Assembly (NCBI GenBank): GCA_030248295.1
Contig: JASANH010000250.1
Span: forward strand, 1 to 64,000
Reading direction: 5' to 3'
DNA: 64,000 bases
From: Mesodorylaimus sp. YZB2_4
Taxonomy: Eukaryota > Nematoda > Enoplea > Dorylaimida > Dorylaimidae
Positions 1 through 9,992 of the stretch are shown one piece after another (the first letter of the stretch is position 1; each line of letters opens with the position of its first letter). The notes under the pieces are model-generated. The model worked only from the letters and a program-made list of their open reading frames with translations. It was not told where the DNA came from and made no database searches. The position numbers and the translations under genes are program-made.

Positions 1-558
1 ACGGTTACACTCAACAAGACTGCTTACCCAAAGACCGAGTCGGATAAGGACGGAATCGGCGTCCACTCGAGGCACGGAACATGGTCCAAACCGACAACGG
101 GCAATCACACGAACTCTTTTACTACGGCCGACGCACACGTGAGAAATACGAAGATCACGAATGACTACGACGTACCAGCGAGTGACTGCAACTCTACTAC
201 TGACTGAGCATGGCAGAATGGGCTCCTTATATACATTTCTAATACACATGGGTATAGGGTGCAACCAGTTTCCTAACCTAACACAAACGACCTGATCTTA
301 CACATCCTAGAAATTCCTAGGTCGCTCAGCAAGTTGGGCGATATGCAAATCACACTTACATACTAACCATAGGGGGGTTGGATCCCCTTGCCTCACGAAC
401 AACATGTTTGTGCACACCTAAATCAGGTCCTACTGCATTATGCAAAGTGCCCTCTACTGACTCGAATTACGAGCGTGGGACCGTCATATCCTATCCTGAT
501 TGGACCTTGCCCCCACACCAAAATATCCACTGACGTAGCGCAAGGAACCGACATTGCA
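1..558 (-). repeat. 3' LTR of Gypsy 1 (truncated by window start)
   Basis: Bases 1-558 repeat 6888-7445 almost exactly. In element orientation this LTR starts with TGCAATGTCGG at 558 and runs out of the window at base 1, about 42 bases before its end by comparison with the complete copy. Confidence 0.95.
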
Positions 559-597
559 CACGCCGGGGCATTGAGACGAGTCGTCCTCGACCGTCTG

Positions 598-3500
598 TTA
601 TTTTCTCCAGTCCTGAGCTTGGTACCGTCGAGTTTGAAGCGGATTTGATCGTAGGCCAGGGCGACGGGGTTGAGTGGGCTGGAATGCGGCAGGTTCTGCC
701 GATGCGGGATTGACCACCTCGTTTCTGTCCGCGCTCCGAGCTGCCTCCACAGTCTGTGACTTCTTCCTGCAGGACCGTTCAAGTGCTAATCGTTTGCTAC
801 TGTCCTGCACTGGTGACGTGGGACGAACAGATAATGGCGACGGTGACTTTGCTGCCACTGGCTCTCCACTCTTGATCGGCGACGTTGGTGGCGTCTGAAA
901 CTCTGGTGACACACCTCGACCTATTTCCTCTTGCTGCTGCATCAATCGTGGTTGCATCACTGGTTTGGGCGATGTCTGCTCTGCCGACTGTTCCGGCACT
1001 TGCGGTTCCTGTGGCACCTGTTGCTTTATTCCCTGTGGGACTGATGGGGGTCCCAGCGTCGACGTCGTGTTGCCTAAATCCAAGAAAATTTCTTCGTCCT
1101 CCTCATCATTTCCTGGCGGTAATTGCCAAGGGGCGTGACATGGCTTCAATCGATTGTTGTGCACTAATTTCCGCGGAGCCGTGGGCTGATTCCACAATCG
1201 TATCACACTGTCCACTGCGCTTGGTTTCGCCAAGATAATATATGGCCCTTCCCATTTAGCCTGTAACTTCTGACCCTGGCCCTTAGGTACCGCTTGCAGC
1301 CATACTAAATTATTGATTGGGAAATCCATGCATTCCTTATCCCTATCATAATGCCGCTTCTGTCTCTCCTGCGCTTCTTGCAAATTGCGGCGTATGATCG
1401 ATTTCATAGCTTCCAAACCTGCGGCAATATCGTCCGCATAATCTTTCGTTTTCTTTCTCTCCGTCATTTGCACCGACAGCTCTCCAGGGATCCGTGGTTC
1501 CCGACCGAATAAGATTTTGTAGGGCGAATATTTCACAGATGATTGAACTGAAGACCGATACGCAAACAATAGGAACGGCAATGCGGTGTCCCAGTCCGTG
1601 CCAAACTGCTGCGTGTGAATGCCTAGCAGCGTTCCTAAAACTTTGTTAAAGCGTTCGGTCAGTCCATTGCACATTGGGTGATAAGCTGTCGTATTCTTTT
1701 TCTTGATATCGCAGAGCTGACAAACTTCCTGCATCAGGTTTGATAAAAACTCTTTACCTCTGTCAGATACTAATTCCTTGCAGCTACCATATCTGCACAG
1801 AATCTCTCGCACAAACGCTATCGCGACTGTCCGTGTTTCCTTGTTGGGTAGTGGCACGGCCTCTACCCACCGCGTGAAGTAGTCCGTGAACACAACAATA
1901 TACTCATTTCCTCTTTTGGTGCGTGGCAGTGGGCCCATCAAGTCAACTCCTACTCGTTCCCAAGGGCCTGCTGTGGCCGGCATTGGCTGTAGAGGCGCTG
2001 TATTTTTACGAGCTGGGTTTTTAAAACGAGCGCACCATGAACACTGTTTGACGTATCTTTCAACATCCTGGAAATAACCATCCCAATAGTATCGTTGTGC
2101 GACTTTATCGAATGTTTTGCCTATGCCAAAATGTGCTGCAAATGCGTCGCTATGACACTGCTGCAGAATGTGGCCCGTCATATTCCGAGGAATGACCACT
2201 TGCAAAACAGGCTCAGCATTCTTACTCCACCGCATAATATGCACCAGAAGATCATCCTTCATTATGTATCGAGGTTTCTCCAACAGAAACTGACGCGCCA
2301 AATGTTCATCTTTTGGTAAAATACCAGCTTCGACGAAATCAATTCTGGCCTTTAGCATACTGTCACTACGTTGTTGTAAGGCCAACTCCATCAGTTTAGC
2401 ATGTTCCTCCCATACATTCAAATCTGCTTGTGAGACTTCTTTTTCTATTGCTGCCATAGTGCTATCTAAGCTGGCTCTCGACAGGGCATCTACATTCGCA
2501 TGTTTCTTTCCCGGCCGGTACCGAATATCAAAATGCATCCCAGTCAAGTTGGCAATCCATCTTGCAAAACGGCCTTCATGGCTTTTGTTCTTGAAAATCG
2601 ACACGAGGGGCAAGTGATCAGTTATCACTGTAAACTTCTGTCCATAAATATAGGGACGGAATAACTTCACAGCCCAATATAGTCCTAGTCCTTCCAGCTC
2701 TGTGACAGGATATCTCGTTTCACTGGACGACAAGGTCCTGCTAGCATATGCTATTGGGTGTTCCTGTCCCTTCTCGTCTAGCTGGGATAAGATTGCTCCA
2801 AGACCTTCTCTGCTTGCGTCTGTCGAAATGGTGAATGGCTTCTTAAAGTCGGGATAAGCCAAGATTGGCGCTGTCGTCATATGATGCTTCAAGCTCTCGA
2901 ATGCCTTGTGCGCCTTCTCCTCCCATACGAATGGGACACTCTCCTTGGTTAGCTCAAATAATGGCCTGGCTATCTGCGAAAAATTTTTGATAAAACGTCT
3001 ATAAAACGTACACATGCCCAAAAATCGGCGTACTGCCTTACGATCTCGTGGGACTGGCATGTCCCGTACTGCTCTCACTTTACTGTCATCCGTTTTCAGA
3101 CCTTCCGCTGATATAATATGCCCCAAGAATGGTATTTCTTCTCGTAAGAAATGGCACTTTGGAAGCTTTAGCCGAAGCTTCACTTTATGGAGACGTTCCA
3201 ACACCGCTTGCAGGCGTTCCTGATGGACTTGAAAATTTGGTGCAAAAATCAAAATATCATCCAGATAGACTAAGCATCTCTTATACGTCAGGTTTGCTAA
3301 AACCGCGTTCATAAGTCTTTGGAAAACAGCTGGTGAATTCGTAAGCCCGAAAGGTAAAACCTTGAATTGATAGTGGCCCCCTCCAGGGACACGAAATGCT
3401 GTCTTCTCTCTATCACCTTCCTTCAGCTTTATCTGCCAGTATCCCGAGATAAGGTCTAGACTTGAAAAGAATTTTGCTCCAGCAATTGAATCGATCAGAT

Positions 3501-4467
3501 CATCCATTCGTGGTAATGGGTGTTCGTCCCGTACTGTGATGGCATTCACTGCCCGATAATCGATTGCGAAACGATACTCGCCCGATTTCTTACGTACTAA
3601 GCATATAGGGCTTGCCCAAGCACTGTGGGAGTCCTCTACTTGCTCTCCCATTTTCATTTCTTGAACCATTTTTTCTACCACTTCTCTCTGTTTAAATGGC
3701 AGCCTTCGAGGTGGGATATGGACTGGTGGGTGATTTCCTGTGTTGATTGCATGTTCAATTTCGATATTGGCTGGTTTCAACTCCAACGTGCTAGAGGCGA
3801 AAATACCCTTCTTTGCCCATGATTTCAGAAAATCCCTGAACTGCTGTTTCTCGGAATGGTTCACTAGTGGGTTATCAATTCTCATGTCCTCTATGTATTT
3901 CACAGGATCTTCTTTCTTATCTGGTCTATTGTCCAGGTACATGTCCGTTGGTACCACTTCTGCGACCTCTTCGACATAACCCAACAGTGTGCCGGCGGCT
4001 AACTGTACCGGATTCTGAGATCCATTCATGACTTGTACTGGAATTTGCCCATGCTGGGTTCTTCCTACACCGTGTGCTACCAATATGCACGTATCTTGCG
4101 TGAGGGGTTCATAGTTGGCTCTAAAGCAGACTGTTCTATCTTCGCTCTGTTGCTGGGTCTCACGACCCCAGACAAATTTTTCTGTTGAAGGTGAAATTGT
4201 AACCGTCTCTGCTAGACAAATGGCGTTCTGCATTTTGGCCTGTGCCTGAAATCTGTTATCCTGTATTTCCTGGCACGCAATCACGGCTGAACTGATAGAC
4301 ATACGATGTGAGAAGTCGAACTGAATTTTGCCTAACTTGGCCATAAGATCTCGTCCTATAACTACTGGCATTGGTAAGCCCTCCAATACCAGGAAACAAT
4401 GTAAAAGCGTTCTGCTGAACAAATTGACTTTACATGCTTTTATGCTTAGGAGAAAATGCACTCCCAT
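598..4467 (-). CDS. pol: Gypsy 1 pol: protease end, RT, RNase H, integrase
   Basis: An open frame of 1289 codons. It starts inside the protease (GRDLMAKLG near residue 39, the flap-end motif of retropepsins). RT follows, with YLDDILIF at about 401-408. RNase H comes next, with TDAS at about 549-552, a TDH near 617 and DALSR near 660. The integrase has an HHCC zinc-binding module (about 772-812) and a D,D-35-E core with LMGP near 844, SDRGKEF near 901 and the GLTERFN glutamate near 936. A long P/Q-rich tail of about 180 residues follows the core, and no chromodomain is visible. The protein copies element RNA into DNA and inserts it into the host genome. It overlaps the gag-PR frame at 4430-4467 and lies +1 relative to it. 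The frame is otherwise unbroken, as expected of a young copy. Confidence 0.93.
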   Translation of the reverse strand: MGVHFLLSIKACKVNLFSRTLLHCFLVLEGLPMPVVIGRDLMAKLGKIQFDFSHRMSISSAVIACQEIQDNRFQAQAKMQNAICLAETVTISPSTEKFVWGRETQQQSEDRTVCFRANYEPLTQDTCILVAHGVGRTQHGQIPVQVMNGSQNPVQLAAGTLLGYVEEVAEVVPTDMYLDNRPDKKEDPVKYIEDMRIDNPLVNHSEKQQFRDFLKSWAKKGIFASSTLELKPANIEIEHAINTGNHPPVHIPPRRLPFKQREVVEKMVQEMKMGEQVEDSHSAWASPICLVRKKSGEYRFAIDYRAVNAITVRDEHPLPRMDDLIDSIAGAKFFSSLDLISGYWQIKLKEGDREKTAFRVPGGGHYQFKVLPFGLTNSPAVFQRLMNAVLANLTYKRCLVYLDDILIFAPNFQVHQERLQAVLERLHKVKLRLKLPKCHFLREEIPFLGHIISAEGLKTDDSKVRAVRDMPVPRDRKAVRRFLGMCTFYRRFIKNFSQIARPLFELTKESVPFVWEEKAHKAFESLKHHMTTAPILAYPDFKKPFTISTDASREGLGAILSQLDEKGQEHPIAYASRTLSSSETRYPVTELEGLGLYWAVKLFRPYIYGQKFTVITDHLPLVSIFKNKSHEGRFARWIANLTGMHFDIRYRPGKKHANVDALSRASLDSTMAAIEKEVSQADLNVWEEHAKLMELALQQRSDSMLKARIDFVEAGILPKDEHLARQFLLEKPRYIMKDDLLVHIMRWSKNAEPVLQVVIPRNMTGHILQQCHSDAFAAHFGIGKTFDKVAQRYYWDGYFQDVERYVKQCSWCARFKNPARKNTAPLQPMPATAGPWERVGVDLMGPLPRTKRGNEYIVVFTDYFTRWVEAVPLPNKETRTVAIAFVREILCRYGSCKELVSDRGKEFLSNLMQEVCQLCDIKKKNTTAYHPMCNGLTERFNKVLGTLLGIHTQQFGTDWDTALPFLLFAYRSSVQSSVKYSPYKILFGREPRIPGELSVQMTERKKTKDYADDIAAGLEAMKSIIRRNLQEAQERQKRHYDRDKECMDFPINNLVWLQAVPKGQGQKLQAKWEGPYIILAKPSAVDSVIRLWNQPTAPRKLVHNNRLKPCHAPWQLPPGNDEEDEEIFLDLGNTTSTLGPPSVPQGIKQQVPQEPQVPEQSAEQTSPKPVMQPRLMQQQEEIGRGVSPEFQTPPTSPIKSGEPVAAKSPSPLSVRPTSPVQDSSKRLALERSCRKKSQTVEAARSADRNEVVNPASAEPAAFQPTQPRRPGLRSNPLQTRRYQAQDWRK

Positions 4468-6097
4468 TGATAGCTGTCATTGGTGTCGGCTCGCATGCTT
4501 TAATTTCAAGTTCTGGGCAATTCCGTGTCAATGCTCCGAAAAATCTCTCATTGATGAAACTTTTCCCTGCACCTGTATCCAACAGTGCACGTGCTGAGAT
4601 GTGAGCTTCTGGAAATGAGATGGATGGTAATGCCGCAGGGACTGATGTGCGATCTAGTTCTGCTCCTGCTAGTTCCTGTACTGTTTTCTTTTTCTGACGC
4701 CAGAACCGATTCCTCAACTTCTTCAGTTTACATAATTCACCAAAAGTCCACATTCTTGTCAAAAATATTATGCGCAGACCAGGGCATGCCTTTGCTAAAG
4801 CCGAGATCGGCCTAAGCAAAGAAAGTATACCAGGGAAAATAGGCGGCCTTCTGATCACGATATCATTTTGCTGCCACGGATGATTCACGACTTTTCCGGT
4901 GGCGGACGTATGCCCGTTTCGCGCTCGATGCGAGCATCCAACGATTCGGGTGGCGGCAAAGTTGACCCACCACCCTAGAGAGCACAAAATGCCAATTAGA
5001 AATTTGCTAAGCCGGAACAAGGTAAAGAAACGTGGTTTTACCTCTGAAGTCAATGGTGGGTCCTTCTCCGAGTTTGTATTGGACGTATTTAATGGCGTTA
5101 ACATTTGCGGAGTGGTCAAATCTGGTGGGCTACTCGTGTTGTCCGGTGTCTGCGAACTGTTCGTGTTGCCAACATTAGCCGGCGTGGTTGGCGGTAACTG
5201 ATCGGCCGGATTTGCTGGAGGACCCATTGGTGGGTTCAGTGGCACTTGAGCGTTCGGTTCGGTTGCCTGCATATCAAAATGGGCATATTCCTGATACGGT
5301 TCGTACGATTCGAACGTGTTACTTTCCATAGACCAACAGGCATAGTCCCCGAAAGGCTCGAAAAACTCCTCGTCCATATCAGTGACCTGTTCCGTTCCCT
5401 CCGTTGCTACGTTCTGAGAACCCGAGTTTCCAGGTTGAAAATTACGACTCTGAGAGCCATTGCTTGGGTTAGGATGGTAGGTACTTCCCTGACCTCCTCT
5501 ATTTCCCCGATTGGGCATATTTCCCCTTTGATTCATATGACCTCTGTTACTCACGGTGTTACCACCCGAATTCAGCAGGACAGGTTCTTGTCCTTGCAAA
5601 CGTGCTTTAGCCGCACCGAAATACGTGCAGGCGCGCAAGTAATGATTGGCACGACCACAATAATTGCAACATTGGCCGTTGTTCTGAACAAAGCCTTGAC
5701 GAGCACGGTTCCACAATCGGCACTGATCAAATGCGTGTGGGTAACCATCGTGTTTGCAGAGTTGAGGCGGATTCTGCTGTTGAACGGACGTTCCTCCTCG
5801 ACCAGCGACGTTGCCATTATGGCCACGGCCACGGGCGCGGCCACGAAAGCCTCCACGAAAACTGCCACGAGTGCCGAGAACGGCTGCCAAACTGGTCGAC
5901 ACGTCACCAACGGACGGATTGGATATTATGGCTGAAGAGATAAGCGAAAATGTGCGTTGATCCATTTCAGCCGTTTGTGCGGCAGCTACTACTTTCTCAA
6001 GAGTACCTCCCATTCTCAGATAGCTCGCTTTCCATAATTTGAAATTAGGATGATTTTTATCAGATACTTTAAGACCTGCTACAAAACGTTCCTTCAA
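4430..6097 (-). CDS. gag: Gypsy 1 gag C-terminal half with zinc knuckle, plus start of protease
   Basis: A 555-codon frame. It carries an R/G-rich stretch (about 77-100), a CX2CX4HX4C zinc knuckle (CNYCGRANHYLRAC, about 144-157) typical of nucleocapsid, a long P/N/T-rich linker, and near residue 505 the retropepsin active site LLDTGAGKSF. The rest of the protease (the GRDL part) lies in the next frame, +1. Upstream, the same gag continues in another frame (6108-6530). Gag packages element RNA in cytoplasmic particles, and the protease matures Gag-Pol. The first methionine here is not the true start of the protein. Confidence 0.88.
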   Translation of the reverse strand: MKERFVAGLKVSDKNHPNFKLWKASYLRMGGTLEKVVAAAQTAEMDQRTFSLISSAIISNPSVGDVSTSLAAVLGTRGSFRGGFRGRARGRGHNGNVAGRGGTSVQQQNPPQLCKHDGYPHAFDQCRLWNRARQGFVQNNGQCCNYCGRANHYLRACTYFGAAKARLQGQEPVLLNSGGNTVSNRGHMNQRGNMPNRGNRGGQGSTYHPNPSNGSQSRNFQPGNSGSQNVATEGTEQVTDMDEEFFEPFGDYACWSMESNTFESYEPYQEYAHFDMQATEPNAQVPLNPPMGPPANPADQLPPTTPANVGNTNSSQTPDNTSSPPDLTTPQMLTPLNTSNTNSEKDPPLTSEVKPRFFTLFRLSKFLIGILCSLGWWVNFAATRIVGCSHRARNGHTSATGKVVNHPWQQNDIVIRRPPIFPGILSLLRPISALAKACPGLRIIFLTRMWTFGELCKLKKLRNRFWRQKKKTVQELAGAELDRTSVPAALPSISFPEAHISARALLDTGAGKSFINERFFGALTRNCPELEIKACEPTPMTAINGSAFSPKHKSM

Positions 6098-6107
6098 AAC
6101 TAAATTT

Positions 6108-6530
6108 TTAGGCCTCTTCCCGTTCTCTCGGATATGCTTGTTTCACCAACTTTCTTAACTCACGGAGATAGTCCGAAATGGTCTCCTCTTTCAGTTTTTC
6201 CCTCACAGCAAACTGCTGGCGGAACAAGGCAATCTGATGCGGTTGAGTCAAATTAGCGATCAGGAAATTCTTAGCATGCTCGTATGTATCAATACTAGCA
6301 GCTGGTGCTTCCTGAATTATTCTTTGTGCTTTACCCTGCACTGCTTTTTTTAATTCTCTCAGCTTACGCGGTTCATCGATATTCTCTACTAAACTAGCCA
6401 TGTACTCAAATTGTTCAAACCATTTTGACACGTCCTGTTCTTGATCGGACAACGGATTAGTTTGCCACATACGATAAAAAGGATCATTCATCTCAATTAG
6501 GGCAGCTATCAAAGCTTGGTTAGCCATCAT
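6108..6530 (-). CDS. gag: Gypsy 1 gag N-terminal part
   Basis: A 140-codon frame starting ATG ATG GCT. It resembles a retrotransposon gag/capsid domain: a helical, charged protein with a W-F-E-q-F motif around residues 37-42 and the ISDYLRELRKLVKQAYP end of a capsid helix near 120-134. It stops at a TAA in the run GCCTAAAAATTT. Reading one base further (+1) restores the gag frame at 6097 and below, so the two ORFs were one gag. The break is either a single-base insertion in an A run or a +1 recoding site. The start fits because it lies directly behind the leader and no upstream in-frame ATG is seen. Confidence 0.8.
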   Translation of the reverse strand: MMANQALIAALIEMNDPFYRMWQTNPLSDQEQDVSKWFEQFEYMASLVENIDEPRKLRELKKAVQGKAQRIIQEAPAASIDTYEHAKNFLIANLTQPHQIALFRQQFAVREKLKEETISDYLRELRKLVKQAYPREREEA

Positions 6531-6608
6531 TCGAGAATTCCAAAACGCAAAACACTGAGAAACGTACTAATTGTAAGACGGAAGTTAGAGAACTTGCCAG
6601 CCAGAACG

Positions 6609-6785
6609 TGGGTTACGAGGCACCAACGTGGCTAGCTGTGGGCTACCGGGCACCAACAGCTTCTGCAATCGTGGGCTACAAGGCACCAACGATGATATAC
6701 TGTGGGCTACAAGGCACCAACAGGATCTCAAGTCGTGGGCTACTAGGCACCTACGATAATACACTGTGGGCTACAAGGCACCAAC
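6609..6785. repeat. Six-copy tandem repeat in the Gypsy 1 leader
   Basis: Six copies of a roughly 20-base core (consensus GTGGGCTACAAGGCACCAAC) start near 6609, 6637, 6671, 6702, 6734 and 6765, spaced 28-34 bases apart. The spacers alternate between two related types. The array lies between the primer binding site and gag, in the untranslated leader where packaging or dimerisation signals usually reside. Confidence 0.9.
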
Positions 6786-6826
6786 AGAGAAGATCAAAGG
6801 ACGGTAGAATGTCCTTCCCCAGGTCA

Positions 6827-6842
6827 GACCGAGCGGCCCCCA
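6827..6842 (-). other. Candidate primer binding site of Gypsy 1
   Basis: Three bases behind the 5' LTR end, the minus strand reads TGGGGGCCGCTCGG. The TGG start and G-rich sequence are typical of a tRNA 3'-end complement. The first seven bases match the well-known proline tRNA site, but the later bases differ, so the primer tRNA is not settled. Confidence 0.55.
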
Positions 6843-6845
6843 AAA

Positions 6846-7445
6846 TGTAACGTAGTTTACTGGCCTAGCCTAATATGGACACAGTAAACGGTTACACTCA
6901 ACAAGACTGCTTACCCAAAGACCGAGTCGGATAAGGACGGAATCGGCGTCCACTCGAGGCACGGAACATGGTCCAAACCGACAACGGGCAATCACACGAA
7001 CTCTTTTACTACGGCCGACGCACACGTGAGAAATACGAAGATCACGAATGACTACGACGTACCAGCGAGTGACTGCAACTCTACTACTGACTGAGCATGG
7101 CAGAATGGGCTCCTTATATACATTTCTAATACACATGGGTATAGGGTGCAACCAGTTTCCTAACCTAACACAAACGACCTGATCTTACACATCCTAGAAA
7201 TTCCTAGGTCGCTCAGCAAGTTGGGCGATATGCAAATCACACTTACATACTAACCATAGGGGGGTTGGATCCCCTTGCCTCACGAACAACATGTTTGTGC
7301 ACACCTAAATCAGGTCCTACTGCATTATGCAAAGTGCCCTCTACTGACTCGAATTACGAGCGTGGTTCCGTCATATCCTATCCTGATTGGACCTTGCCCC
7401 CACACCAAAATATCCACTGACGTAGCGCAAGGAACCGACATTGCA
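6846..7445 (-). repeat. 5' LTR of Gypsy 1, 600 bp
   Basis: Complete LTR bounded by TG and CA, starting TGCAATGTC at 7445 and ending GTTACA at 6846 in element orientation. It matches 1-558. It contains a TATA box at 7112-7120, about 325 bases in, so U3 is about 350 bases long. Gypsy 1 transcription should start shortly after the TATA box. Confidence 0.94.
7112..7120 (-). promoter_or_regulatory. TATA box in the Gypsy 1 5' LTR
   Basis: The minus strand reads TATATAAGG here, and the same sequence is at 225-233 in the other LTR. It is well placed for a retrotransposon promoter and lies in front of the leader and gag. Confidence 0.65.
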
Positions 7446-9992
7446 CTAGTTTCATAGATTGCACAGAGCGCATTATAAATAATCAGAAAAGGTCTGAAAT
7501 ATTGCAGTAAACGATTCCTATCGCTACGGCGCAACACGCCACACCGCCACATAATATGGAGTCAACTTTCTGGCCCCATCAATTTGTGGGGGCCTTGTTG
7601 CTACGTCTCACAGTGCGGCTCAGCTCAACACACACTCGAGCGTTAATGGTTGTGGCTGCAGCTAGTAGTGCGATTTACAGTTCAATCAGTGCGCCTAATT
7701 TTTCGAGAGGCGGTTTGTAAATACCATGCGAAATATTATTTGAACATGAAGTATAGACTGGCCACCCATGAACTTGTTATAAACTTGTGGTACGCTAAAG
7801 AAACCAGAGACATAAAATATGTGCATGTGTATGAGGCACAGTAATTCGTGTGGGTACTGATTTATGACGCAACGTGCAAGGAGACAGCCTGCAGGCCCTT
7901 TCGACTGAAAATTGATGAGACAAGTAGTGGTCGCTCCTGGCCTCTTGGCAACGGCGCTTACCGTGTGAGGCAGGGCATGAGGATTTTCGTCGAAAATAAT
8001 CGAGCTCCCACCATGCAGGCAAAATTTGATCTGACCGCTGGGCTCGAAGGTTACGGTCGACATTACATAGCAATGGTTTACGCCAATCATACCCTGGTTT
8101 ATTGGCTGATTATTTTATAAACAAAGCAAATCTGAGCATTCTCCTGGGAATTTCCCTTCTGAGTTTTTTGTTTTACTCATGTATGATTGAGTGTGTGTGT
8201 TGTTCTACGCATCATCCTGCACCGTATAACATAAGATATATCTTGGTTATGCATTTATTTCATGGCGTCATTCATGGCGCACTGATTGGACATCACTTTA
8301 TTGGCTGCAGCTACAACCACGGACGCTCGAGTGCGTTAAGCCACGCTGTGGGGCACAACAATAAGGCTGCGCACGAATGAGTGAAGCTGTTCCTGTTCAT
8401 TTACCCGCCACTTTTAAATGCACTGGAAAACCCTTAGTCGTGGTAAAATAGCACAGAAGCCTAGCATAGCTAGGAGTTGACGCCCATATTATTTGACGCC
8501 AGAAAGCCTTTGCGCTGTTAAGCCGGCGATTCCACAATCACGCACAGTAAATTCTCCTGATGCGGCCTCTTCAAGCATTAGACGCGAATTTCATCTCGTG
8601 TAAGTGCTCTAGGAGACATAGTCAGGGTAACTTTCGTGATAAGACTGCAGCCTGCTCCAACCACAACAGTCTCTGTTTTTCCGCATCTTTTTCTCTTGAG
8701 CGAATTCAGTTTGCAGGAGGAGCACCAGCACAACAGCACAAGAAACAATGCGAGAGCACAACGCAGCACAACACAACACAAGAGAACAACACACAAGAAC
8801 TTAAGAAACGATAAACCTGGCCGCGAGTCGAATTTGAGCGCACCCATCATAGAACGGGACGCCAAACGCCAATCCGTAGGTCAGGCTGAAAAAAGTGTGT
8901 CAAAATTACTGCTCATATGTTTGTAGGCTATAATCAAATTCAATCAAATATTACCCAACAAATCAATGAAAACATAATCACAGATATGCAGTATGCAGTG
9001 GAAACAGTAAACATTACCACGCTGCGCTATTACTTACACATATGTACGTACACTGAAGCCTATTTGCTCTTGTAGGACAGCCTTTTAGACGCTCCAAGCA
9101 ATGAAATTCGAATCGCGATTGAAGATACATTGAAGAAATGATGTGTTAGTGGAAGGTATAAAAAAATTTTAAACTCAAATTCAATGCTGCTTGTAATGTT
9201 TTTACAGCATTTTTGCTTGACTGTTATGCTTGACTTTCTGCTAGGTCTGGGTAACTGCACAATAATATTGATAATTGGCGATTACTTAGCGTATATTTGG
9301 AAAAGTCACAACTCAGCTCACAAATTCTTGCTTTAGTCGCTTTCAGTTACATTATAATTTGTTCAGCTTTACAGCAACGCTTTGATCGCGGGCATGATGC
9401 CTATAAATGTAGCGGTAGAATTCTCTGCGTCCACTCGGGACAAAGGTTTTAACTAAACAAATTTATTCCCCTAAAATCTTCTGATTTAAGATTTGAACAA
9501 TGAAATAAGATCAGAGCGACATTGGCGAGTAAAGAGCATCCATGTTGTTTCCTTCACACAATAATAACTTAAATTTTTATTCGGCAATCGCTCATTGACT
9601 GATTCTTCCTCTTGTAAACACTTTAAAGGACATAAGTCGGGCTGTTTGAACAAGTTATTGCCCCAATTTATAATTATTACCTCCCATTTTTTCACGCTAA
9701 ACCATTTTTTTCTCTCCCTCTCTTCCCTATCATAAGCCACCTTTTCCTCCTTTATCCTCCCATTTTCTTCTCTATAACTGGCACTACTCTAAAAATCTCC
9801 AATATTTAAATAATATATAAATTTTTAAAAAAAAACATTTTTTTTCTCAGAACGCTTTTGAATTGCAGCTTTAATTTTTCTCATACCTTAATACTGACTG
9901 CGAATATCCCGCACGTGCTTGCCAGATCCTACTCCTAACCCAAACGCATTATGTGCTTTGTGCCCTTCGGAAATATCGTAAAAAGATTCTGA
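7446..9992. other. Intergenic, no gene recognised
   Basis: Short overlapping ORFs on both strands (for example 7848-8120 plus and 7695-8090 minus) resemble no known domain and show no splice pattern I can defend. An A/C-rich low-complexity tract occupies about 8725-8805, and an AT-rich tract about 9790-9850. Confidence 0.4.

Larger units (their letters stand above)
1..7445 (-). mobile_element. Ty3/Gypsy LTR retrotransposon 1, nearly complete
   Basis: The element reads on the minus strand from the 5' LTR (6846-7445) through a leader, gag, protease, RT, RNase H and integrase to the 3' LTR (1-558, cut by the window edge). The domain order PR-RT-RH-INT is that of Ty3/Gypsy. The two LTR copies match over about 558 bases with only two adjacent differences seen (near 480 and 7367), so the insertion is recent. 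Three reading frames are needed to cover gag-pol, with breaks at about 6100 and 4450. I found no clear polypurine tract before the 3' LTR. The left target duplication lies outside the window. Confidence 0.95.

Noticed and set aside
559..600. Polypurine tract of Gypsy 1
   Set aside because: The bases before the 3' LTR are mixed (AATGCCCCGGCGTG on the minus strand), so no tract can be claimed.
5246..5935. 229-codon plus-strand ORF
   Set aside because: It is the antisense shadow of Gypsy 1 gag and has no domain of its own.
6609..6785. CRISPR-like array of regular repeats
   Set aside because: The spacers are related to each other, the units are imperfect, and the array lies in the leader of a retrotransposon in a eukaryotic genome.
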